Positions 1 through 6,337 of a DNA stretch of 20,312 nt are shown one piece after another (the first letter of the stretch is position 1; each line of letters starts with the position of its first letter). The position numbers and the translations under genes were made by a program. The stretch is from Anaerolineae bacterium. GTDB taxonomy: Bacteria > Chloroflexota > Anaerolineae > UBA1429. The stretch spans positions 1-20,312 of the forward strand of contig SKRJ01000241.1 of the NCBI GenBank assembly GCA_007118555.1, given 5' to 3'. Under the pieces are notes generated by a model that was given only the letters and a program-made list of their open reading frames with translations, was not told the DNA's origin and searched no databases.

Positions 1-1
1 C

Positions 2-1492
2 ATCCTTTTGCTTGCCCCCGTAATCTATGGCTACTATGTGTTGGACAGTCGGGGTACCATCGGCATTTTGGGCGACGGTACGGGCGATCCTTTTCAGGAT
101 CCCCTGCTCTTTTTGGTGCCCTCTCTGGCCATCATGGCCTTTTCTCTCTTGATGGTACGGATCTTTCCCCTGCTCATGGAGCTACTGGCCTGGATCACGA
201 GCCATCTCTCGCGTTCGGTATCCGTCGTGCTTGCCTTTCGCCAGCTTGCCCGGGTCTCGCGCCAATACACCGGCTCTTTGCTGCTGCTGATCCTTACCCT
301 GAGCCTCGCCACTTTTACAGCCTCGATGGCCCGCACGCTGGACCAGAGCCTCATCGATCGCATGTACTATCGCTATGGGGCCGACTATCATCTGGTCGAG
401 GTCGGCGAGCCACCGCCGGAGAACGGAGGCAACGAGGAGGCGTCGGACGCGTCCATGACCGCCACCGAAAGCGGTGGATGGGTGTTCGTGCCCGTCTCCG
501 AGCATCTCAAGGTCGATGGCATCGAGGCGGCCACCCGAGTGGGCGTCTATCGCACCGATGCGCTGATCGGCAATGAGCGCTACCGTGGCGTGTTCTATGG
601 CATCGACCGGCTGGACTTTCCCAAGGTGGCCTTTTTCCGTCGCGACTTTGCCTCCAATCAGTTGGGCGTGCTCATGAATCGTCTGGCGATCGATCACTCG
701 GCCATGCTGGTGAGCCCCAACTTTATGTCCGACCATCGTCTGCAGGTCGGGGACACCGTGACGCTGCGGATCTCGGCCTGGGGCGGCCAGGCCGAGGCCA
801 AGTTCATCATCGCCGACGCCGTGCGTTACTTTCCCACGTTCTACCCGGACAACAACGAAAACCGGTATCTGTTCGTCGGTAATCTGGACTATTTGTTCCA
901 GGAGATGGGCGGCCTCTTTCCCTACGATGTCTGGGTGCGCGCCAGTCGCCCCCTCGATGTCGAGCAGGTGCGCTCTGACCTCTACAGTCTGGACATCAAC
1001 GTCCTCCGCATGCAGGGCAGCCTCGATGCGGTAGACCGGGAGCAGGCTCGCCCAGAGCGCACAGGCGTCTTTGGTATTCTCTCGGTAGGCTTTGTGGCGG
1101 CAGCCATGCTCACCGTGCTCGGCTTCCTGCTGCACTCGTTCATCTCGTTCCGGCAGCGTTACATCGAGTTCGGGGTGCTGCGCGCCATCGGACTGTCGGT
1201 GGGCCAGATGATCGGATTTCTGGGCATCGAGCAGCTCACGCTGATCCTGACGGGCACAACCGCGGGCACGATCCTGGGCGTCTGGGTGAGCAGGGTGTTC
1301 ATACCGTTCCTGCAGGTGGGCACAGCCGCCAACATCAATGTGCCCCCATTTGTCGTTCTTATCGCCTGGGAGGACATTATCACGATCTACCTGGTATTTG
1401 GCGCAATGCTGATCTGCGCCGTTGCCGGCATGATCTGGTTCTTGCTCCATCTCAGTATTTTTGAGGCTGTGAAACTCGGAGAGGCAGTATAG
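2..1492 (+). CDS. ABC transporter permease, FtsX/MacB family (5' partial)
   Basis: Membrane subunit of an ABC exporter of the MacB/LolCDE/FtsX type. The reading frame is open to the left edge, so the start and N-terminal part lie outside. Hydrophobic segments fall at about in-window residues 34-62 and 90-110. A long soluble extracytoplasmic (MacB_PCD-like) region runs from about 112 to 350, and three further spans at about 357-385, 405-437 and 455-487 form the C-terminal FtsX domain, with the typical GVLRAIGLSVGQM loop after the first of them. Spans before the soluble region suggest the end of a first FtsX domain, so the whole protein is probably a duplicated-FtsX permease of 800 residues or more. 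It ends at TAG 1490-1492, abutting or overlapping the next ATPase gene, with which it should form a complex in the cytoplasmic membrane. Substrate unknown; family members export lipoproteins, lipids, peptides or drugs. Confidence 0.88.
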   Translation: MLLLAPVIYGYYVLDSRGTIGILGDGTGDPFQDPLLFLVPSLAIMAFSLLMVRIFPLLMELLAWITSHLSRSVSVVLAFRQLARVSRQYTGSLLLLILTLSLATFTASMARTLDQSLIDRMYYRYGADYHLVEVGEPPPENGGNEEASDASMTATESGGWVFVPVSEHLKVDGIEAATRVGVYRTDALIGNERYRGVFYGIDRLDFPKVAFFRRDFASNQLGVLMNRLAIDHSAMLVSPNFMSDHRLQVGDTVTLRISAWGGQAEAKFIIADAVRYFPTFYPDNNENRYLFVGNLDYLFQEMGGLFPYDVWVRASRPLDVEQVRSDLYSLDINVLRMQGSLDAVDREQARPERTGVFGILSVGFVAAAMLTVLGFLLHSFISFRQRYIEFGVLRAIGLSVGQMIGFLGIEQLTLILTGTTAGTILGVWVSRVFIPFLQVGTAANINVPPFVVLIAWEDIITIYLVFGAMLICAVAGMIWFLLHLSIFEAVKLGEAV

Positions 1493-1494
1493 TG

Positions 1495-2595
1495 ATGACA
1501 ACCAATGGACCCATGATTCTTTGTGACAATCTCGTCAAGATCTACAAGGTCCAGGACCTGGAGGTCGTTGCCTTGCAGGGTTTGGATCTGATCGTGGATC
1601 GCAGCGAGTTTATGGCCATAATCGGCGCCAGCGGCAGCGGCAAATCCACCCTGATGAATATCCTGGGGGGATTGGACCATCCCTCGGCCGGCAAGGCCAT
1701 CGTGGACGGCCAAGATCTGCTCAAGCTGTCTACCGTCGCCCTGACCCGCTACCGCCGTGAAAAGGTCGGCTTTGTCTGGCAGCAGCCGGCGCGCAACCTG
1801 ATCCCCTATCTCTCGGTGCGAGAGAACGTGGAGCTTCCCATGATCGTCTCGGGCATGGCCACCAACGAGCGCCAGGAGTGGAGCCGCGAGTTGCTGGAGG
1901 CGGTGGGATTGTGGGAGCGACGCGATCACAGCCTTTCGCAGCTCTCGGGCGGCGAGCAGCAGCGTACCGCCATCGGCGTGGGCCTGGCCAACAAGCCGGT
2001 GCTCCTGCTGGCCGATGAGCCCACCGGTGAGGTGGATACATCGACCGCCCAGACCATCATGGACACCCTGCGCCACCTGAACGAGACCTATGGGCTGACG
2101 ATCGTGATGGTCACCCATGATGTGCGCGCCTCGGCCCAGGTGGACCGGGTGGTCACCATTCGCGACGGCCGCACCAGCAGCGAGCGTGTGCGCCGGCTCC
2201 GCGGGGAGGAAAGCAACAATGGCTCCTCCGCAGAGGCCAATGGCCATGGCGAGGGGCCAGATGACAACGGTCAGGAGCAAGAGGGTGACGCCTACCACGA
2301 GTACGTGGTGCTGGACTATGCGGGGCGCCTCCAGTTGCCCCGAGAGTTTCTCGAAAAGCTCGGCATCTCGGATCGAGCCCAGGTGGACCTGACCGAGGAG
2401 GGGATTCTGATCCGCCCGGCGGCCGGGCTCAACGATACCTCTGCGCAGGCGGCCCGCCTGTCGGATATGGCCGAGCAGTGGGGGCCACAGAACCGCTCGC
2501 GCGGCTTGCGAGGGCGCCTCGACGGCGCCGGCCGCGGACTGCGTAGCATCTTTAAGCGATCGGACACGGATGAAAAGGCGGGAGACGAATCGTGA
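1495..2595 (+). CDS. ABC transporter ATP-binding protein (LolD/MacB type) with C-terminal AbrB-like domain
   Basis: Nucleotide-binding subunit of the exporter whose permease precedes it. Walker A GASGSGKS is at residues 44-51, the Q-loop is in FVWQQPARN, the signature LSGGEQQR begins at 150, and Walker B ends in ADEPTGEVD with D174/E175, so ATPase activity is expected. Usual family length is about 220-250 residues; this protein is 366. The extra part is a Gly/Glu/Asn-rich linker (about 225-265), a segment at about 267-312 that reads like an AbrB/SpoVT swapped-hairpin domain (YVVLDYAGRLQLPREFLEKL, then DLTEEGILIRP), and a basic tail rich in Arg/Gly. A GAGG-containing ribosome site at 1478-1484 precedes adjacent GTG (1492) and ATG (1495) codons. 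I chose ATG; GTG would share one base with the permease stop. The ATPase assignment is firm; the AbrB call is by motif and needs a profile search. Confidence 0.9.
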   Translation: MTTNGPMILCDNLVKIYKVQDLEVVALQGLDLIVDRSEFMAIIGASGSGKSTLMNILGGLDHPSAGKAIVDGQDLLKLSTVALTRYRREKVGFVWQQPARNLIPYLSVRENVELPMIVSGMATNERQEWSRELLEAVGLWERRDHSLSQLSGGEQQRTAIGVGLANKPVLLLADEPTGEVDTSTAQTIMDTLRHLNETYGLTIVMVTHDVRASAQVDRVVTIRDGRTSSERVRRLRGEESNNGSSAEANGHGEGPDDNGQEQEGDAYHEYVVLDYAGRLQLPREFLEKLGISDRAQVDLTEEGILIRPAAGLNDTSAQAARLSDMAEQWGPQNRSRGLRGRLDGAGRGLRSIFKRSDTDEKAGDES

Positions 2596-3329
2596 CCGTA
2601 ATGAACAAGGACACCATCGTCCGGAGTGAGGATATCACCCGGGTGTTCAAGGTTGATCATAACGAGGTACACGCCCTGCGCGGCGTCAGTATCGAGATTG
2701 AGCGCAACGCATATGTAGGCCTCATGGGAAGGTCGGGCTCTGGCAAGACCACGCTGATGAATATCATCGGCGGGCTGGACCATCCCACCTCGGGGCAGAT
2801 GTATGTCTATGGCGAGGACATCACCAAGCTGCCGGACAGAAAGCTGACCGATCTGCGGCGGCATCGCATCGGGTTCGTGTTCCAGTCCTTTGCACTGATG
2901 CCGACCATGTCCGCCATCGAGAATGTGGAGCTGCCCTTACGCCTGGTTGGTATGCCGCGGCGAGCCCGTCGCCAGCGGGTGATGGAGGTGCTCGACATGG
3001 TGGGCCTGACGCGCTGGGCCAAGCACCGCCCCCAGGAGCTCTCGGGTGGCCAGCAACAGCGCGTGGCCATCGCCCGCGCTCTGGCGACGCGGCCCAACCT
3101 GATCCTGGCCGACGAGCCCACAGGCGAGCTCGATAGCATCACCGGCCGCGCCATCATGGAGTTGTTCCGCGACATTGTGCGCAACGAGGATGTGACGATC
3201 CTGATGACATCGCATGACCCGGTCATGCTCGAGATCGTCGACTATACGTACGAAATGGCCGATGGCCAGATCATCAATGAGCGCGCGGGCGTCGCCGAGG
3301 AGAGAGAGGCTCAGTTTCAGCGACCCTAG
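2592..3329 (+). CDS. ABC transporter ATP-binding protein (LolD/MacB type)
   Basis: Second ATPase of the same exporter operon, 245 residues, the normal length for this family. Walker A GRSGSGKTT is at 46-54, the Q-loop is FVFQSFALMP, the signature is LSGGQQQR, Walker B/D-loop is ADEPTGELDS, and the switch histidine is in MTSHDP. All catalytic elements look intact. The GTG start at 2592 overlaps the previous stop by 4 bases (GTGA), with GGAG at 2581-2584 seven bases upstream. An ATG at 2601 is the alternative but lies 16 bases from that site. Two intact, non-identical ATPases beside one duplicated permease suggest an asymmetric ATPase pair, or alternative ATPases for one permease; this is inference. 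It ends the operon, converging on the lipoprotein gene on the other strand. Confidence 0.92.
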   Translation: MTVMNKDTIVRSEDITRVFKVDHNEVHALRGVSIEIERNAYVGLMGRSGSGKTTLMNIIGGLDHPTSGQMYVYGEDITKLPDRKLTDLRRHRIGFVFQSFALMPTMSAIENVELPLRLVGMPRRARRQRVMEVLDMVGLTRWAKHRPQELSGGQQQRVAIARALATRPNLILADEPTGELDSITGRAIMELFRDIVRNEDVTILMTSHDPVMLEIVDYTYEMADGQIINERAGVAEEREAQFQRP

Positions 3330-3347
3330 CGGCCGACCATGCCGGGG

Positions 3348-5081
3348 TTAGGGCGCCAACGCATCTTGCAGCCAGGCGCCCACCAGGCTATCCACCTGCT
3401 CGTCCCACAATTGCTGCGCGTTGCCGCCCAGGTCGGCCCTCAGGGGGCCGTACAGATATCGAAACTCGACGTTCTCCACGCCGCGCGCCCGTAGCACCGC
3501 CTCCAGGCGCTCGGCCCCATCCACCGGCGTCCATTCGTCGGCGCGCCCATGCAGGATCAGCACCGGCGCCTGCGCCCGCCCCAGCGTCTCGACGAGATCG
3601 ATCTCCTGCCATGCCTGCAAAGGGACAAGGCTGGCCCGTCGCCCCAGCAGCCCGATTTCGTTGCGTCCCTCATCCAGCCACCCCTGCCAGGCCTGCAAGC
3701 TGTACATGCGGTATCGCTCCAGACTCACAGAATCGAGGCCACCGTGGGTCGCCAGGGCCATCAGCCGCATCTCGGCCAGATCGGGATAGAGCGGCAGGTC
3801 GGTGGCAAAAGAGCCCAGCACGGCGGCGGCAAAGGGGTTTCTCTCGGCGATGGCCCGCGCTCCCACGATGCCTGCCTCGCCCAGGCCCACCAGCGCGATA
3901 CGTTGCGGATCCACCTCGGACCGTTGCGCCAGCCACTCGCCTGCCAGACGCGCATCCGCCGCCAGCAGAGCGCTGGGCGCCCGCTGATAGGTGCCATCGC
4001 TGGCGCCCACGCCTGCAGGGCTGTAGGTCAGCACGACCCAACCCTGCCGCACAAGTTGCTCCAGCCCCTGGGGTGGTGGCAGTGCGCCGCCCGGTTGGTG
4101 CACCAGTAGCGCGGGGAACGGCCCCGGCCCCTCAGGACGCAGCAGCAGCCCCTCACGCGAGCCCCCTTCGCTGCCAGGCAACAAAGCCACCTCATAGATG
4201 ACGTCAGGCTCTTGCTCGCGCTCGGGTGGCTCGGGCAGATGGGTCACCCTCTCGATCGCCAGCCGCCCCGTGCCGCGCAGGGCAGGATTCTGCATCTGAT
4301 CGAGCAGGCCAAAGCTGTATTGCTCAAAGGTCACCCCAAACAGCATGCGGCTGCCTGGCCGCATCCACATGGTGAACTGGGGGTTCGCCCCACCCTCGAT
4401 CTCTCCCGCCAGAGCCACCGTGCCGATGATCGCCTCACTCTGGTCGACGGCGACGGTGACCGTCATCAGACGGCTGACGGGCATCGGATCGGTGACGTCC
4501 AGCACGTACAAGGCCAGCGGTTCGGTGGACGCGGGCAAGGCGCGCTGCTCTGTCGCCTGTAGCGCCAGCAGAACAAAGGGCAACGCAGAGGGGGCGCGCT
4601 CCATCATCAGTTTGGGCGGCGGGCTGATGCCAGGCACCATGACGGGCGCATACCAGACCTGGTCATTGGCCATGCAATCGATCGCATCCTCGCGGCGCTG
4701 GGCCACCCAGGTGGATTGCACGCCCAGAGCGTGCCTTTCCAACGAGTACTGCACGGGGGTAAGAATCGGCGAGAGTTGCAGCGTTCGGCGTTCGGTCAAT
4801 GGCAGAGGTCCAAAGCGGTCAAGATCGCTATAGACCATGAGCAGGTCGCCCGCATCCGTCATGCGCAGCTCTTCGGTGGCCAGCAACTCCCCGTTCCATG
4901 TAATGCTATAGCGCAGGTTCTGCAGAACCTCGACAGGGGCAGGCGTCGGCGTGGGGATGGGGGTCGGCGTGGGCACGGGGGTTGGCGGCGGCTCGTCACA
5001 CGCAACCAGCAGGCTTAGGAGCATGGCCAGCGCCAACACAAGGATCCGCTTGCGCCACACAGCGCGCTCCAGCCTCTCCAT
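3348..5081 (-). CDS. Lipoprotein with alpha/beta-hydrolase (dienelactone hydrolase-like) domain, probably inactive
   Basis: Predicted exported lipoprotein of 577 residues. The N-terminus has Arg/Lys residues, a hydrophobic stretch and a clear lipobox LLVAC with Cys28, followed by a Pro/Thr tract (about 31-50) typical of surface lipoproteins in Chloroflexota. Residues about 55-300 form a domain I do not recognise. About 310-577 resembles an alpha/beta hydrolase of the DLH/peptidase S9 kind (GVGASDGTYQ, then DPQRIALVGLGEAG, then LILHGRADEWTP). The nucleophile elbow, normally GxSxG, reads G399-L-G-E-A, so serine is replaced by Gly401. The usual aspartate is present (D515), but no histidine follows it in the last 60 residues. 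I infer a binding or structural role rather than hydrolysis. The start is ATG 5081 with GGAGG four bases upstream; a GTG at 5096 is the in-frame alternative. A promoter is visible at 5160-5188. Confidence 0.8.
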   Translation of the reverse strand: MERLERAVWRKRILVLALAMLLSLLVACDEPPPTPVPTPTPIPTPTPAPVEVLQNLRYSITWNGELLATEELRMTDAGDLLMVYSDLDRFGPLPLTERRTLQLSPILTPVQYSLERHALGVQSTWVAQRREDAIDCMANDQVWYAPVMVPGISPPPKLMMERAPSALPFVLLALQATEQRALPASTEPLALYVLDVTDPMPVSRLMTVTVAVDQSEAIIGTVALAGEIEGGANPQFTMWMRPGSRMLFGVTFEQYSFGLLDQMQNPALRGTGRLAIERVTHLPEPPEREQEPDVIYEVALLPGSEGGSREGLLLRPEGPGPFPALLVHQPGGALPPPQGLEQLVRQGWVVLTYSPAGVGASDGTYQRAPSALLAADARLAGEWLAQRSEVDPQRIALVGLGEAGIVGARAIAERNPFAAAVLGSFATDLPLYPDLAEMRLMALATHGGLDSVSLERYRMYSLQAWQGWLDEGRNEIGLLGRRASLVPLQAWQEIDLVETLGRAQAPVLILHGRADEWTPVDGAERLEAVLRARGVENVEFRYLYGPLRADLGGNAQQLWDEQVDSLVGAWLQDALAP

Positions 5082-5159
5082 GGGGCCTCCTGCCACACGT
5101 ACGAGAATGCCCAGCGACGAAACCCGGTCCTTGGGTTCCCCGCATCAAGCCGCAAACCT

Positions 5160-5188
5160 ATTGTAACCGATCCGGCCTGCAGCGCCAA
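5160..5188 (-). promoter_or_regulatory. Promoter for the hydrolase-like lipoprotein gene
   Basis: On the minus strand TTGGCG (5188-5183), a 17-base spacer and TACAAT (5165-5160) match a sigma-A-type promoter. It lies about 80 bases upstream of the ATG at 5081 and is divergent from the sigma-factor promoter at 5229. Confidence 0.65.
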
Positions 5189-5228
5189 GCTTTGTGCTGC
5201 CGCCTCGCCTCATACCGCGCAAGCCCGA

Positions 5229-5256
5229 TTGACATCTCCTAGCGTGTCGATAGACT
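5229..5256 (+). promoter_or_regulatory. Promoter for the ECF sigma factor gene
   Basis: A perfect TTGACA (5229-5234), a 16-base spacer and TAGACT (5251-5256). The same TAGACT -10 occurs at the tRNA promoter in this window. Initiation near 5263 would give a leader of about 115 bases that includes the 15-bp repeat array. The promoter looks like the housekeeping type, so it does not by itself indicate autoregulation by the ECF factor. Confidence 0.6.
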
Positions 5257-5271
5257 TGATCCAGCCGCAGC

Positions 5272-5345
5272 GATTGTGGCCGCAATCCTTGCGAAGGCAA
5301 TCCTTGTGGCCGCAATCCTTGTGGCCGCAACCCTTGTGGCTGAAT
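5272..5345 (+). repeat. Tandem 15-bp repeats, each an imperfect palindrome
   Basis: Five units at an exact 15-base step. TTGTGGCCGCAA occurs identically at 5274, 5304 and 5319, with degenerate copies TTGCGAAGGCAA at 5289 and TTGTGGCTGAAT at 5334. Each perfect 12-mer is a near-palindrome (TTGYGGCCRCAA), and GATTG (5272-5276) pairs with CAATC (5283-5287) to widen the first dyad. The array lies between the promoter and the ribosome site of the sigma-factor gene, so it could be a multi-site operator or a structured leader. Its function is not known from sequence. Confidence 0.85.
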
Positions 5346-5379
5346 GGTGTTCCCCCAAGCAGAATGCAAGAGGCACCCA

Positions 5380-5946
5380 ATGACCGACCGGGATGAAGCA
5401 CTCGAGATAAAGGCAGCCCAGGAAGATCCCAACGCCTTTGCAGTGCTGTACGAACGGTATGTGGATCGGATTTACAGCTACATATACCATCGCGTCGGCA
5501 ATGTGTATGAGGCCGAGGATCTAACCTCGCGTACCTTTTTCCGTGCGCTTTCGCATCTGGATGGCTATGTGGACAAGGGCTACCCCTTTTCCGCCTGGCT
5601 CTACCGCATCGCGCACAACCTGGTTGCCAACTGGTACCGGGATCGGGGGCGCAAGCCGGTCGTCTCTCTGGAGACACTGGTGATCGGGAGCCCGCCCGAG
5701 GAGCACCCTGAGGTCGTGACCCAGGGTGAGGATGATCGGCGCTTTTTGCAGGAGGTCATCGGCGAGATCGATCCCTTGCGCCAGGAGCTGCTCGTGCTCA
5801 AGTTCGCCGAGGGGCTATCGAATGCCGAGATCGGCCAGATCCTGGGACGCAGTGAGGGCGCCATCAAGTCCTTGTATCATCGCACATTGCTCCAGTTGCG
5901 CAAACAGATGCGTGAGAGAGGGATAGAGTTTGATGCAGAGTCGTAG
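5380..5946 (+). CDS. RNA polymerase sigma factor, sigma-70 family, ECF subfamily
   Basis: Extracytoplasmic-function-type sigma factor of 188 residues that would redirect core RNA polymerase to a dedicated regulon. Region 2 spans about 18-85 (FAVLYERYVDRIYSYIYHRV, then EAEDLTSRTFFRAL, then FSAWLYRIAHNLVANWYRDR). Region 4, with its helix-turn-helix, spans about 128-182 (LKFAEGLSNAEIGQILGRSEGAIKS in two overlapping reads). Region 3 is absent, as expected for the subfamily. I chose ATG 5380 because AAGAGG lies six bases upstream; the in-frame ATG at 5344 has no ribosome site and sits in the repeat array. The 3' end overlaps the start of the small membrane protein gene, which suggests translational coupling and a functional link. 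The stimulus and target promoter are unknown. Confidence 0.92.
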   Translation: MTDRDEALEIKAAQEDPNAFAVLYERYVDRIYSYIYHRVGNVYEAEDLTSRTFFRALSHLDGYVDKGYPFSAWLYRIAHNLVANWYRDRGRKPVVSLETLVIGSPPEEHPEVVTQGEDDRRFLQEVIGEIDPLRQELLVLKFAEGLSNAEIGQILGRSEGAIKSLYHRTLLQLRKQMRERGIEFDAES

Positions 5947-6295
5947 GGGATTGATGGGGTCGGTGCTATCTCTTTGGACGTGGGTACGTACCTATGTTAC
6001 CGAAGGGTTACGCATGATGGGCCTCATCGCTCAGCCTGAGTGTGTCTATCAAGAGGTGGAAGGCCAGTTTGTGGGTGCGCTCCCCCGCGTTGCGGCGCGC
6101 CCGGACTTTCGTCAGGAGTTGGCTTCCAATCTGGCCCTTGTCGCCCAACACAAAAGCTCGGGGATGGTCGTGAGCCAGCCGCATCCCTATGTACCGGGCG
6201 TTCTCGTCGGTGTGGCCGCAGGCGCACTGGCCACCAGCGCGGCCATCGTCGTGTTGGTCTTGCGAAGCCGCATCGAAAGACGTGTCTCTGTATAG
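5933..6295 (+). CDS. Small single-span membrane protein coupled to the ECF sigma factor (candidate regulator)
   Basis: A 120-residue protein with an N-terminal soluble part and one strong hydrophobic segment at about 87-110, followed by Arg-rich residues. An N-in/C-in or N-out orientation cannot be decided. The segment ALPRVAARPDFRQELASNLA (49-68) resembles the short PxFRxxL-type stretch often seen in small Chloroflexota proteins encoded next to sigma factors; that comparison is from memory. It has no zinc-binding HxxxCxxC motif, so it is not a ZAS-type anti-sigma factor. ATG 5933 lies inside the sigma gene (14-base overlap), preceded by AGAGGGA at about 5917-5923; a TTG at 5930 is the alternative. 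Position argues for an anti-sigma or accessory role, but nothing in the protein proves it. Confidence 0.72.
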   Translation: MQSRRGLMGSVLSLWTWVRTYVTEGLRMMGLIAQPECVYQEVEGQFVGALPRVAARPDFRQELASNLALVAQHKSSGMVVSQPHPYVPGVLVGVAAGALATSAAIVVLVLRSRIERRVSV

Positions 6296-6337
6296 GCCCC
6301 CCGTTGCTGACGCGCTCGTGAGCCGGCTCCTCTGGGG

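Noticed and set aside
182..1501. Long minus-strand ORF of 439 codons opposite the permease
   Set aside because: Shadow frame of a high-GC gene; composition rich in His/Gln/Asp and no domain.
3324..3353. Possible hairpin between the ABC operon and the lipoprotein gene (CCCTA/TAGGG with CGGC/GCCG)
   Set aside because: Interrupted by an unequal internal loop, overlaps both stop codons, and has no T tract on either strand.
5145..5677. Minus-strand open frames with five-residue periodicity (GHKDC-like repeats)
   Set aside because: All minus frames stay open only because of the 15-bp DNA repeat; they have no ribosome site and run across the sigma-factor gene on the other strand.
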